Source: Aquanectria penicillioides (Eukaryota; Ascomycota; Sordariomycetes; Hypocreales; Nectriaceae). From it: a stretch of DNA of 64,000 nucleotides. Position numbers and translations under genes: made by a program. A model generated the notes under the pieces. That model was not told the origin of the DNA, made no database searches, and worked only from the letters and a program-made list of their open reading frames with translations. Below are positions 13,407 to 26,130 of this stretch, piece after piece. The stretch lies in assembly GCA_003415625.1 (NCBI GenBank), contig PYIU01000005.1, positions 2,051,001-2,115,000 on the forward strand, given 5' to 3'. Position 1 is the first letter of the stretch, and each line of letters opens with the position of its first letter.

Positions 13407-15940
13407 GTCGAATGTCAGATCAAGTCCAAGCCTGTTGCTGAACGCGGTTGGGCGGCCTGTGTTATCGATCAAGGGGCTTCGACTACTCGCCCGGGGTAGA
13501 ACAAGATGAAGTTGAAGGGGACAACGATGAACCAGACGGACAATTGGTGAGGAGAATTATCACAATCGAGGCACGATGATATGGAGAATAATCATTTAGC
13601 AAGACGAAGCTAATCTGAGCTAGAGCGACGGGCGCGTCACTCTGGCTGTGCCGGCGGCCGGGGCTAATAGTATATCATACATACATAGTATAGGAGGGAG
13701 ACGACTACGGGATCTAGATTCGACATGCCTTGTTCGCTGGCAGTGCTTGACGATCATCACCCAAGCTTCTCGATCAATGCTTTTGGTTGGAGAGGAGCAT
13801 TGTGTGACATTCGGTCCGCTGACTGGACAAAGGGTCTGGAGTTGCCCCCATCTGTGACCGGGACGGGACCGAGGCGGAGAGGAAGAGGCGGGGCGGAGCG
13901 AGATCCATGTTCTCCAGCTGGGTTTTCATTTACTGTATCAATAGCACATTCATCTACAGCACGCACGCTCACATAATGTATCCGCAGTCCAGAGCCACAG
14001 AGTGGACGCATGTGCCTCTCTCTCTCTCTCTCTCGGTGGAGAGACGGGCCACTCACCCTCGTGGGAGGTTGCAGGGGCCACAGGTGGGAACCGGGGGAGC
14101 GTCTGAGCCCTAGAATAGGATTTGGCCGGGCCGCTGGTGCGACGATCTATCTGCCTTTGGATGACGACCGGCGCGTCCTTGGCGCGGGAGCCGGTTGCGG
14201 TGGCGGGGAGTTAAGGCGGCTTCTCAGCCCTGGAAGCCCTTCGCTGGTGGGGAGATCGGGCTTCGAGCGCGCTGGCTCCGTCGAGGCGATGATGGAAGTG
14301 GCCTTTTTCCTCTCTCACGCCTCGTGGTTTTGCCTGCATTTTGAACTGAAAGCTTGGCAGCGGGACACAAAAGATGGACGAGAGACTGCGACGATGGCTT
14401 CAAATGATGACGGTGCCGACAGCCCGGTGTCGAACAGCAGCGAATAGAACACCTAAACTACGGGAAATTAAATGGCCAGAAGAAATCTTGACCCCTAAAA
14501 ATAACCAATAATCCAACCCATCAACACCTCCGTGCGCCTATCATTCGGACCGTCGCAAGGCACAAACAGCTCAATGAAGCTGAGCCTCTCAAAGCCCTGT
14601 GCCTGCGCCTACACCTGCACCTAGGCAATTCCAACGCCACCCTCAGAATCAATGAGAGGATCGCATTCTCGGCTTCGGTTTTCATACTGTGAGCCGGTCT
14701 AATCTGATGCTCGACATGACGCAAGACATGCCAGGATGACCCGGCCAGGAAATATTAGACGAATGGCCCATCAAGCCGTTTCTTTGTTTCTTTTTCCATT
14801 GTATACTTTGTTTTTTTTTGTTTTTTGCCATCTGTAGGGAAGCATTCCACACGATTCGCAACCCACACACACGAAACGGACATGCACGTATGCTTGTCAG
14901 ATTTCCACATTTAGATGATCTTCGTACCCGCAAATAGGGGTTGCACACGGCGGGCTCTCCGAACTGCCAGGTTCGTGAAAGATTGGCACGGCCAATTCTC
15001 ACCCCTACTGGAAGAAAGCAGGAGACGACACAATTAAAGGGTTTCCACCTCGGCGGGACCATTATCGACCTCACGGGTTTATGCGTATATTGACCATGTT
15101 CCCCGTGTGATTTATGTCTATCGTGACTTGTTTCAGCCCCCTTACTCAGCGTGATCAACCTATGACGGAGTTTTCGCGAATGATGATGCAATCTTATCTT
15201 TGTGCTGACTACCAGTAGTTGCGGGAAACGCAGTTTGTCAAATCTGACATGTGTTCCAAGTATGTCGGGGTTTGTTTCGTCGACTATAGGCCTCCTTGAC
15301 GAAACTAGGAACACTGCCCTTCCTCGTCCGTTTACAGAAAGCAGGAATATGCGTCCCTCTCGAGTTATGACCATCGGCTATGAATCGAGCAAACCGAATG
15401 TTACCATACCTCTGAGTAGCAAAAGCCTCCAGCTGGTAGCATCTCCACATCATCCGAGGTGAACCAAAAACACCGGGAGAGATATAATAAGCATGTGATA
15501 TAGTCCAAGCAATCTGAGCGTCGAACCTAATTGCATAGCGTATAGCCAGGTAGTGTAAATATGAACACTGATCCATTTCATCGTTTACTTCAGCAGCAAT
15601 GCACTAGCTCATGACTATCCTGTCAGATATCCTAACAGTAGCCAGACTGGCGGTTTGTGTCACTCAAAGAAATAAACTACTGTTCACAGAGTGATGACTA
15701 GCGTGACGGGATGAATTTATTCCGCATGAACTTCATTGTCCCTTCTGGGAACGATGCTTCTTTCATGGACGGTCCCTCTACCAGTGGGCCTCGTATCAAT
15801 CCAAATAATATATGTACAACGAAATATGGCAAAGCCTCATGCAACCCTTCAACTCATCACGACAACTCACTCCCGACAGGACTTGACGGACGAGAAACCA
15901 CGACTTCTTGTCAAGTAGGGCACGTCCGTTTGGACGCAAG
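13407..15940. other. Intergenic region, 2.5 kb
   Basis: No gene is supported. It contains a CT microsatellite near 14015-14035, short T runs near 14807-14825, and several open frames up to about 230 codons with no domain, no compatible exon neighbours and basic, shuffled-looking composition. The left part should hold the lectin-like gene's promoter; the right part should hold the 3' flank of the DJ-1-like gene. Confidence 0.45.
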
Positions 15941-16826
15941 TTAGTTCTCGCAAGGCTGGGTCTCCGTAGGTGTGATGTTGTAGTAAGAAGCAAAGGCGTC
16001 TTGGCTGGCCTCGAGAGGAGTGTGCTCAACCATGTGCGAGATGCGCTCCGACAGAGTAGAGCCCCAGTACGTCTTGATGAAGTCGAAGATGAGGTCCAAG
16101 CCAGATGTAACCTAGTCGTTTGTTAACACTCACGGTTCACAAACTCGACTATATATTTTAAAAACTCACGCCAGAGGAAGACCAGACCTTGCCGTCGATG
16201 ACATAGCGCGAAGGAGACACCCACTTGACGTTGGGTCCCTTGGCCGTCATGGTGCTCCAGGCATTCTTGTTGGTCGTCGCCATGTACCCGTCCATGACTC
16301 CCGACTGGGCGGCAACGCCAGCCCCGGTGCAGATGGTCATCAGGATCTTGACCTTGGGGAACATCTTCTGGATGTAGGCAATCTCCGACTGCAGGCTGGG
16401 GCTGCGAGCGCCGGGTCCGCCGGGAACGATGAGCACGTCCAGGTCGATGTCGTCGTCAAAGGTGTTTGTAGGCGTGGCGAGGGGCCAGAAGCTCGAGTTG
16501 AAGCTGTTCATGGTCGGCCCGGAGGTGACGGGATCCATGGTGGCGGCGATGAGGTGCAGGTTCATCTGCTGGCCGACAAGCGACACGAGCTGCAGCGGCT
16601 CGAGCGTGCCGAAGACGTCGATCATGTCAAAGGCGCGGAACAACACCATGCCAATGTTGCGGATCTCAGAGCCCTTGAGGTCCGGGATGGCGCCAGGGGT
16701 GGTGCAGGTGCTGTTGCTCACCTCCGCGGCGATCACGCCGTGGTGGTACTGAGGACGCAGGGCCGAGGCGACGGGAGCGGCCACGAGCGCGAGGGCGCCA
16801 GCGAGAAACGAGGATGAGAAGTGCAT
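15941..16826 (-). CDS. Secreted DJ-1/PfpI-family protein
   Basis: Two exons: 16826-16170 and 16111-15941, with a 58-bp intron (GTGAGT donor, TAG acceptor). Total 828 bp, 275 aa, in frame. The ATG at 16826 is chosen because it begins a typical signal peptide (MHFSSSFLAGALALVAAPVAS); an upstream in-frame ATG at 16943 would bury it. The DJ-1/PfpI class I glutamine amidotransferase-like fold is shown by VLFRAFDMIDVFGTLEPLQL, VLIVPGGPGAR and the nucleophile elbow TICTGAGV. That gives a probable nucleophile Cys and the Glu in FGTLEP, as in isocyanide hydratase-like members. At least three N-glycosylation sites occur. Substrate is unknown. The family includes hydratases, glyoxalases and chaperones; extracellular location is inferred from the signal peptide. 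Confidence 0.88.
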
Positions 16827-18989
16827 ACTCGATAGGGTATTGAAGGTGTAGTTACTGATGGAGTATGGCTCGTCCGAGATCCAGTGACTTGGTTGATGCA
16901 GTTGTTTCGGCAAGCAAGGAGCAGACTTGGCGACCAGCGTCAAGAATGTTCACAACGAGGAATGGCTGTAGAAGCTGAACAAAGGAGCGGACGCTTGTCT
17001 AATGGTTTGCAACAAGATGTCGGAGGCACGACAGAGAGAGAACAAGCAAAAGGCAGCCAAGCCAACAAAGTTGCAAAAGAAGGTAAAAGTCAGCCCTGTA
17101 AGGTCCCAGCGGTCGAAAGAATAGACTACCGGGCTAAAACATGGCCCACAGACCTCCCGTGTAAGGTGTGACGGCAATCTTTATATTCCATCCAGTGCCT
17201 ATTCCAAGCCTTGCATGGATCAACGCTCGGCGTCCGCACTCTGGTCCAGCCAAGACCCCCAGCTTGCAAATGCGGCGTCCCGCAATCTCAGTCTCCATAA
17301 CCCCTAAAAGGGCCCAAGAAGGCCAAGAAATCCAACTCATTCCTTCTCATACTTCAGAAACTTGCTCAACACCCCTTCCCTCCCCTCCCCTCCCCGCGAT
17401 CCACCCGCCGCTGTGCGCCGCTACATGGGAAAGGGTAACGAGAGACCAGGGAACGTTGATGTCAGCGAAGATTACCCCCCGAAAGGGAACAAACGAGGGG
17501 AAGGAAAACAAGCAAACGAAATGATCCATGTTACTGCATCCAATGGCTTTCGTGAAACCTCCAAGATTTCAAAGTCCCCTCGTCGGCAGGTTGATTGATC
17601 AAAGGAGCCCAGGCGCGAGGACAGTGGGCGCTCAAGGTCAACACATACAACACGCCCCGCTTCGGGGCTCCGCTTCCTTCTCCTCCCCGAAACCGCCGGG
17701 GCCCGGGATCCCGGGAATGAGACGCCGCCTCTTCCTCCTCCCCTTGCGCTTGACCTGCGGCAGCGACAGTTCAAAGTGGAATGGAAAATTTGCCCCGCGC
17801 GGAGGACTAAAAAATATCGGATGAGTAGTGCAGCTCGGAGATCGGCATTGGACCCCGTCAATCTGTTGGCATCTCCGAGGCCCCAGATGACCCCTTGGCA
17901 TCACGCAGGGATGAAGCCCTTCACAACAACGGCATTGGCGATTGGCGGGAAATAAACAAAGCAATCAAGTTGCACAGAACATGAGACGAAAACTACAGAA
18001 AAAAAAAACCCCCAGGAGAAGGAAGGCAGACTCGAAACAAACCAAGGATGCGGTACCCTACAACCCGAGTTTCTGGACTGCGTGCACAATTGCACAAACC
18101 CTGTCGATACCAAATAAACTAAAGGGGGGGGGCAATCACATATGCACATGTACCTAATTGAGAACAATGAAAAAAGAGACTCGCAACATATCATTTCCAC
18201 AGTATAAGCTCAACACGGCCAAGGGCTAGCCAAGACTTCTTTTTTTTTTTTTTTTTTTTTTTTTTGCTTCACCCTTCTCACCGTTGCTTCTAACCTCATT
18301 ACCAAGCCCATCGACTTCAGGAGAACTTGATTCCCTTTAGCTCCTGAAAGACGAGACGGAAGGATTCACAGGCGAAATCATGGCCCAAGAGTCTCGACGC
18401 AGAGTTGCGGCCAGTTAAGATATTCTCTATTTCAAGTTTCGACAACTAGCAGCCAATCAACAAACCAGACTATCACAGCTCGCATCTTGAAACGAATCTG
18501 AGTATTCTCATCCAACAGACCAAAGTCTTTCTCTCCCTTCAATTCTTCTTGCCCTCCCATAACTCAACTCAACTCAGCTCAACTCGCAAACCGCTCTGCA
18601 ATGGTCAACAGATTAGGCTTCTCCAATCAGTCATTCTCACATTTTCTCATATCGCTATCGCTACATGACTCCATTGCATCTGACCCGGACACACAAGAGC
18701 CGCCCGCCTCTAGTCCCATAAAGACGATGAAGCCAGTCCCATCATTACTTTGCACACCTGTCGCTTCCTGGATCCGGTGATTCCAGCGACTTGCCATCCA
18801 TGGCTGTCGCGCATGGGGCCTATCTTGTCAAAAATAAAAGGTAAAAATATTCAAATAGCCATCATCAACGCCTTTACCGTACCCCGGGGAATTTCCGTCC
18901 TGCCAAAATCAAGTCCTTTCCGAGATCGCTGATCGAGGTATATGTATGGGTACAAGAGATAATTATCACACCGATACGCCCCCAATACT
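16827..18989. other. Intergenic region, 2.2 kb
   Basis: No gene is supported. A pure T run of about 26 bases lies at 18240-18265. The left part is upstream of the DJ-1-like gene. The right part is probably the long 3' flank of the bHLH gene. Short open frames on both strands lack domains or exon structure. Confidence 0.45.
18240..18265. repeat. Poly-T tract
   Basis: Uninterrupted T run of about 26 bases in an intergenic region, with no adjacent target-site duplication or element body that I can see. Confidence 0.9.
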
Positions 18990-20471
18990 TCATCGGCCTT
19001 CTAGAGCGGCAAGTTGAGCGGCGAGGACCTCGTTGCCCTTGAGCAGGTCATCCAGCCACTCTGCAGCCATGGCCAGCATCGTGCTCTTGCTGAAACCGCC
19101 GCCGCGGAGCCCGGGCACAAGATCGCAGAGGTCGTCGAACCCCTCCTTGATGAGCGTTCTTCGCTTTTGCTCGCTGCGAATGTGGTTCTCTCGCTTCTGT
19201 TCTTCAGAGAGGTTCTCTCGCGTTGGTTTGGCTCCGTTCACCCCTGATTTCCGCCGTTTTCCTGTCGAAGCATCGTCGACGGGTGGCGACGAGGTAGAAC
19301 CTGCACGTTCGGCCTTGGGCTTCCTTCTCCTGCCCGTTTTGGGAGTCGTCTTTTCATCCTCCACCTCGTCATCGGGAAATTCTTTGCCGTTTCTGCTCTT
19401 CCGTCTCTTCCGTGGCGGGGCGTCGGCATCTTGTTGCGTCTTGATCAGGGTCGCCACTCGGTTGTGACTTGGAGGTGGGATCATCTGCACCTGGCTGGGG
19501 CTGCTGGGTCGAGTGTTGTCCGCACTCTGGCTGGGCTCGAAACACTCCAAATACTTGAGCTGTTCGTTAGCAATGGATTCGGCGGTTTCCTTTTCTGAGT
19601 TTGTCGTATAGCCCTGGACATGGTTGAAGTTGGAATCCGAGCCCCACTGATATTCGGGAGGCGGCGGCGGTCGAGACTGCCGTCTCTCTTGTGATCCAAA
19701 AACCCATTCCGTAAATGTATTGTCAACTTCGCCGGCCGAAATTCGCCTGCTCTCTTCCCGGAACTCTTCCAACGGTTGGTGTCGAAGGTGGCCGACAGGG
19801 GGGCCCATGGCTCTTCGCGGATAGGCTGCGTCGTTACCGTTTGTAGTGTGTCGATAAGAGGAACCGTTCTGAATGAGAGTGGCCGCGGCATTGAGAACTT
19901 CGTCGGGGGTGTGGCCATGCACCATGTGTGGTTGAGTAGGAGGGGGCGGCGGTGGCGGCATCATGCTGGTCCCCATTGGCATTAAGCTGTGCAAATCTCC
20001 CAGGCTGCTAGCGAGGCCATGTGCGGATGGCGACGGCAGCGAAGGGCCAGGCTGCTGTCCAAAGGAAGTGGTGGAACCCATGAACTGAGGCGGCAAGTCC
20101 AGCCAGGTGTCTGTAAAGTGCAGGCCCTCGCCAAACGAGGGCATGTTATAGTGGTCTGCGGTCATGTCCTCGAAGAAGGACGACAGGAGTTTGTTGTCAT
20201 TGTCGGAGAGAAGGGGAGCGCCAGGGGCGGGCTCCGGAGGATCGAGAAGGGGAGGTTCTTGGTTGGGATCAACCGACACTGGAGTAGTAAATCATGTTAG
20301 TCTCGAGCTAGACAGGACAACCTAACAAGGCAGGGAAGGCAGGAATAAAAGAAAAAGAAAGAGAAGGAAAAACAACAAGGAAAGGCAAGGTCACGTACAG
20401 CCCAAGGCTAGAAAGGGATCGGAGGGCGGCTGCGACGAACCCATCCTCGGAGCCTGTTGTACGGCGAGCAT
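18990..20471 (-). CDS. bHLH transcription factor
   Basis: Two exons: 20471-20399 and 20278-18990, with a 120-bp intron (GTACGT donor, CTCCAG acceptor). Total 1362 bp, 453 aa, in frame. The basic helix-loop-helix occupies the C-terminus, residues about 387-445: the basic region RENHIRSEQKRR carries the His-Glu-Arg class E-box contacts, followed by helix 1 (LIKEGFDDLCDLVP), a Gly-rich loop and helix 2 (KSTMLAMAAEWLDDLL). Upstream are Lys/Arg clusters (PRKRRKSR, GRRRKPK) likely to be nuclear signals and a Pro-rich, acidic N-terminus suitable as an activation domain. The domain resembles the fungal INO4/MLX-like group; the exact ortholog is not certain. The frame upstream of 20471 is open but has no nearby ATG, so an extra 5' exon is possible. 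Confidence 0.88.
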
Positions 20472-23400
20472 GGGGGCGTCTTTCAGGTCCAGTGCTATCG
20501 TGGTGAAGCTTGGGTTCTGGAGATTTGAGCGTCGGTTTATATGTCGGACTTTTGAGTTGCTTGCTGACACTAGTAAGAGAGTACGGAGGCGGAGTCGGGG
20601 GCGGTGGCTTCGTAGCAGTCGTTGTTGAACATGGACAAACACCACGGACACGGCACTGGCCAGGGGCAGTTTGGGACTTCTAGCACACGGCGCAAGTGCA
20701 ACGGGGGCCGGAATCCGGTCAGAAGAAGGCGAATCGATTGATGTAGACACGCGAGGCAGCTAGCGACGGGAAGATAGCGGCCTGAGAGGCCAAGAAGGCG
20801 ACGGGCGGTGCTTCCGTTGCGAGGATTGGAAACAGGAAACAGGTCGAAGTTTGGCGTGCGGGATGGATGGAAGACGCGGGACGTGGTTCGTGGTTTGTGG
20901 TTCGTGGGGTTGTCCTGGGTGCTTGGCGACGGGGGGGGACTCTTTTAGGCTGGTGACGGACCAGGGCCTTGCGCGAGAACAGCAAAAAGAGTAATAAGAG
21001 AAGGAGCAAGAATAAAGAGCACGAGCGCGGGCACAAGTACAAAACAAAGCAGCAGGCGGGGAGACGGGGAATTCAACAAAGGAGGTGGTGACGTGCAGGA
21101 GCAAAGAAGCGAAGCAACAGCAGGATCAGAAGCAGAAACAGATGCAGATGCACTGGTTGTTGCAGCAGTCGTTGCAGCAGCTAGAGGAAAGCGGAAAAGG
21201 CAATAGCTTGCTGGGCAGGGCGACGGAGGAGAGAGAAGAGAAGGGGAGCAGCCGGAAGAGGGAGTCGGAGTTGAGGCGCATGCGCATAGGCAAATAGGTA
21301 GGTAGGTGTGTGCATTCACATCACGCCCAGACTGGCCTGCCTGTAGTTCTCAGGCAAATGACAAGGCTGGGGCGGGTGCGGCTGCTTCTGCTTGGAGATG
21401 GAAGAGGAGGAGGTGTGTCCGGGGGTGTGTCCGGGTTGAGTCCAAGGTCAAGCAGGGCCCAGCCCACGGGAAACAGATGTGTGAATGAGACGGTGGAGTG
21501 CGAAGGTGTGTGAGGTATGAGGTATGAGGTATGAGGTGTGGAGGAGGCAGCGGCGGCGGCAGCGGTGGAAGGACGAGAGAGGCACACACACACAACTGGC
21601 CGTGGACGTTGCAGCGGGAACAGAGCGGCGTTTTGGTGACGAGGTAGCGCCCTGGTACAGTACCTCGGCATGGAGCGAGCCAGGCCTAAATGAGGTCCCC
21701 CCTCAGTGATGGCAGCTGGAAAAGACAGTGGGGTTTAGCCGCCAAGCCATGTGTAAATGTACCGGTACGGCTGCCGCTGCGCAGCGGTACTTGGTGGGCC
21801 AGGGCGCGCCATGTCCTGAAAAGCCCTTGTCCATCCTTAGGTCACCTGCATCGCCTGCATAGCTCGACGAGGCCATCGAGCGTCGAGGGGGGGTCTCTTC
21901 CACCCCCGGTCGGGCCATAGCACCCTCTTGGATATTATGATGCTGATCGATTGCATCGCCGGTCAGGACACAGTACGACGCAGCCTCTACCAAGTAATCC
22001 CCTTTCCGTTCGTCATTGGTCCCGTTCTCACCCATGACTGGCAGCCACGCCCTCTCAGCACCCCCGATACTGGTATTTTTTTTCCCAGAGGCTATCGGTG
22101 GAGTTGCGCTAAAGGTAGCTTATGCATCTAAGAGACAATCACATGCTTGGGCGAGCTGCGACAAATGGGACCTGGACCAACTACACACGACCGCACGCGC
22201 GAACTTTTCGACTCAGCTGTCAAACGACGGCCATGACGGTGGCATGGCATCGCATCGCATGTCATGAACCTCCCCTCCGGTTTTTTTGGGCTTCCCTGCA
22301 ATTTAGCTCCCGGGCCCCTCCGCCACACGTCGCCAGCTCCAGGCAGATAATCCGCCCTGCTTCCTCTTTTTTCTGACCGCAGGATCCCCGGTGCGACTCT
22401 GGCGTGGCCAACAACGAGAAGGAAAAGGGTCATTCAGTAGCATTCGAGATGAGAGTGAGAGGAGACCCAGGTAGCATTTTGCCACGCACACTGCGGTCAC
22501 GCAGTCGGGGAAAATCTCCCTTGGCGAGACCCTTGCACGAAAATACATCTACGGGCCATGGTAGGGAGTAGAGAAGAAGAGATTTTACCTCAATGGCGTA
22601 GAGGCTCCAAAGGAGCGAGTCTCTTCTCGGGCCTTTTTTTTTCGGGCTTTTTTTTTTTCTTCCTCTTCTCCTGTCTGGACTTTGCTTGTGCTAGTCTGAT
22701 GGAACACCATCTTTGTCTCGTGACCTACTCGTGACCACCTTCGGCCCGCAACGGTTGAAGACGAACTGGGGCTCGCGCGGGGGAGGGGGGGGGCTCAAAA
22801 GTAATTACCAACCTAGGTAGGTACTTTTCCCATACCAGGGAAGTCGGACTAGGAGCACGCACCGAATATCGTTCCAACGGCCGAAATTCGCCGTGGGGCC
22901 CTTGTAATTGATTTGCCTGGATCGATCTTTTTTTTTACTTGACGGATTTGTGATGTGTTTTTTTCCTTTTCCTGTGACCCGATCCAGCCCAGTGTGTCCA
23001 GGGTTCAGTTGGAACAGGGCGAGGCTGCCGTCTGTGGGCTGCCGTCTAAGTCGACGTCCCCGTCCCCGTCCCCGGATCTTGGGCGTGGAATGATCTGCTT
23101 TTCCCTCCGCTTCAAAGTGCTTCCCCCGGGGCCAAGAAAAACACCCGCCGACTCCACTAAATCCGGAGACACCACGCATCCACAATTCCCTCCATCGCAT
23201 CAACTCCAACGCCAGCACTACCGCCAGTCCGTACGTTGCTTCGCATTTTCTCACCGACTTGCATACTCAAACTTACACTCGCACTAACACACCCTTTCCC
23301 CAGGTTGTTCCCCTCCTTCTCCAACTCCAGCCCGGCCAGGCCTTGCCACATCCGTCCTGGGGGGCCCCTGATCAGCGCATCCCCCTTCAACCCACTCGGT

Positions 23401-24371
23401 CATCATCCGCGCATCTCAGTGTCGTGTGGCTGCTCTCCCACGGCCACGGTCGTTGTCATTGTCCCATCTTACTCTCTTTGTTGCATCACATAGCATATCG
23501 TCATCTCATCTCACATCACTCCCCGTACACCACCCTTTTGTCCTAATCCTCCGAAATTAGATCATCCTCATTTCCCCCAGGTTCGTACCGTTGTTCTCCA
23601 CACGTTCCTCTCATCGCATCGTCCTCGCCGCGGTCGATTCGCGAAATTCTTCACCATCATCACTCTCCCCGTTTTATTACCCCAGACACTGCTCTGCCTG
23701 ACGGCTGGGTTTTGGCATCCTTTTGCGGGGGCAACCCTACAGTACGATCTCCTACCCGCCCTGGCAAGGTGGCTCGTCTCCCGTCTCCTGCATGCGAAAA
23801 TCATATCCCCATGTCAATATACCTTTTGGCTTTTTTTTCTCTTTCACGCGCCATCTCGCAACCCCAACTAGAAGCCGAGGCTCATGGCGTTGAACCCCAC
23901 AACCACGTCCCGAACCAAACTTTCTGTATGCCCAACTCCCGAGTCATGCCTCGCCTTTCTCGGGAATCAAACGTCATCCCAAGGTTTAACCCCTCGGTGC
24001 CATGTCCTTCAGCATTCCATCGCCCTATAGTCGTCTATCGTGCCTGTCATTGATGCTGCCTCCGGCTCCTCGGGCCCCCCCTGTCTGATCTGCCATTGCA
24101 TCCATGCTGTCGTATCCCGTCTCTGCCACGAGCCCTTCACATTTCCTTTTGTCCTCTCCTTCACACCCTCTTCGTCCATCGTCGACAGGGGCTTTCGCAT
24201 TTTATTGACTTCCTCCATCTCTTCCAGGAACCTCTCCGAAGTCAGCCTAAAGCTGCTGCATAATTCTCTGATCCTCTTCTTGTCATCTGCCCCCTCTCCC
24301 TTTCTCCCTCCGGCCGCAGGTCCCGTAGTCCTGCTCGCCGCCGCCGCCGGATGAAGTAGAGCTCATCTCTC
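20472..24371. other. Divergent intergenic region, 3.9 kb
   Basis: The longest gene-free stretch in the window lies between the divergent bHLH gene and the TMEM135-like gene. I see no supported coding region. Sequence from 20.5 to 21.7 kb is purine-rich on the + strand, as expected for a minus-strand leader. From 23.1 to 24.3 kb it is C/T-rich, as expected for a plus-strand promoter and leader. Short T tracts occur near 22625-22660. Confidence 0.5.
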
Positions 24372-26130
24372 ATGGCTCTCGCTGTGCGCCCTTCCCGCAA
24401 GGGGCCATTGAAACTCGAGGCCGTGCCCGAGATCCTTCGCCCCCTCATCAGGGCATACCTTTTAGGATATGCATCAGCAGTAGCTCCCCGGCTTCTAACC
24501 TTGGTCCTTCAACATGTCGCCAGGAGAAAACGGAACAAGCTTTCACAGGACTCAGATGACAGCTCCTTTGCAAAGCCTGCCAAGCATATTGTGCGTATGG
24601 GTTTCAATTTGCAACGGTTCCCAACGTTTTGCGCAGTCTTGGCTGGTGGGAGCACTTTATTACAGGTAACTATACTCCTCCCCCCCCCCCCCCCCCCCCC
24701 CCCTTTTTCCCAAACCCCATGATGATGGACTCTATCACATGCGCCACCTTGCCTTGCTCGGTAGTCTTCCGTGTCCAATCCCGGCACTACCGTACATTAG
24801 CCTTAATTTGACAGCCTCAACATCTTCTAACGTTCCCGAAATAGGAACCGTTGAAAAGCATCATCGACAAGGCTGCGACAAGCCTCAGTAGTGCAGCACG
24901 CCTTAGGTGAGAAGCTATGTTGCCATGGAGTTACTTTACGTTGTTTGATACTTACAAGTGCTCCACTAGACTTGCCAGTTGGCTCTCAACCTTCATTGCC
25001 GCATGGTGCGGCATCCGTCTGCTACATACATATGAAAGCAAGGCATATACAGAAACAGTGGCCCCACAGCCAGACTCGCCTCCAGATGCCCAACCCCAAA
25101 CCATCAAGTTCGCTGGCCGAACTCTAGACCTCACCCTATTCGCCCTCGCCCGTGCTCTCGACGTCGTCCTCGGTGATCTGTGGGCTCGACGCAGGGCCCG
25201 CCGTCAGGCCGCCAACACATGGACCAATGTGAGTCTGCGGTATCTGGTGACATGATGTGCGATCTGCTGCTGACTTCCCTTTGGGCCGAACGATGTGTTG
25301 GTAGACTCATCGACCCCCTCGTCTTCTCAGGTTCTGTTGGGCTCATCATGTGGGCGTGGTTCTACGCCCCCGAGACCCTCCCCCGGAGCTACAACAAATG
25401 GATCACCTCGGCGGCCGCGGTCGACATGCGTCTCATCGAAGCTCTCCGTCGTTGTCGAACGGGAACGCTGCAGTACGGCAAAGATACGGGGCAAGCGCCC
25501 CTGCTTCAGGACATGTGTGCCGAATACAGCTGGCCCCTGGCATGGGGCGATCCCGCAACGACGATCCCGTTCCCCTGCGAGATGGTGCATATGGGCTGCG
25601 GCCCTTCGTGCGAGTACCACGCTCTCAGTCGTTTCTTACGTGCCTGGAAGTGGTCCATGGCTACATACTTCCCCCTGACCCTAGCCCTCGCCCTGCGCAA
25701 CCCCTCTCGCAAGGCCGTCATCCGCGCCCTCGTCTCTTCCTGCCGCTCCGCATCCTTCCTCGGCACCTTCATCACCCTCTTCTACTACGGCGTCTGCCTC
25801 GCCCGCACACGCATTGGGCCCCGCCTGCTCGGGGACTCGGTCCAGTGCCGCCAGCGCATCGATGGCGGCTTGTGTGTGGGCACCGGCTGCCTGTTGTGCG
25901 GCTGGAGCATGCTCATTGAGACGCCCAGCCGCCGCAAGGATATTTCCCTCTTCGTCGCCCCGCGCGCCATGGCTACGCTGCTGCCGCGGCGGTACTCTCT
26001 CGACCAGCAGTGGCGAGAGACCCTGGTGTTTGCGGCCAGCACCGCCGTCGTCTTTACTTGTGTCCGGGAGAATCCCGATAGAGTTAGAGGAGTGTTTGGA
26101 CGACTACTAAAGATGGTCATGGAGACTTGA
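24372..26130 (+). CDS. TMEM135-like integral membrane protein
   Basis: Exons 24372-24665, 24845-24906, 24970-25228 and about 25305-26130. The first three join in frame; the last does not, being two bases short (or one long) at the third junction. A lost TC dinucleotide or a different splice site could explain it. The repaired protein is about 480 aa. Several hydrophobic segments are present (RLASWLSTFIAAWCGIRL, GSVGLIMWAWFYAPETLP, SFLGTFITLFYYGVCLA). The Cys-rich block around PLLQDMCAEYSWPLAWGDP and MGCGPSCEYHALSRF fits the TMEM135 family found in peroxisomal and mitochondrial membranes. Location and role here are inferred from the family. Intron 1 contains a 24-base C run. Confidence 0.75.
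24680..24703. repeat. Poly-C tract in intron
   Basis: Run of about 24 C bases inside intron 1 of the TMEM135-like gene, 15 bases after the donor. It is followed by T5. It may serve as a pyrimidine tract; the length in the assembly is likely imprecise. Confidence 0.9.

Noticed and set aside
14010..14447. A 145-codon open frame on the plus strand starting in a CT repeat
   Set aside because: Its N-terminus is translated microsatellite and the rest has no recognisable feature.
14682..15374. A 230-codon open frame on the minus strand
   Set aside because: No domain, odd composition, no splice partners and no promoter-like context. Probably a random open frame.
18240..18265. Poly-T tract as the tail of a retroposed element
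   Set aside because: No element body and no flanking direct repeats could be seen next to it.
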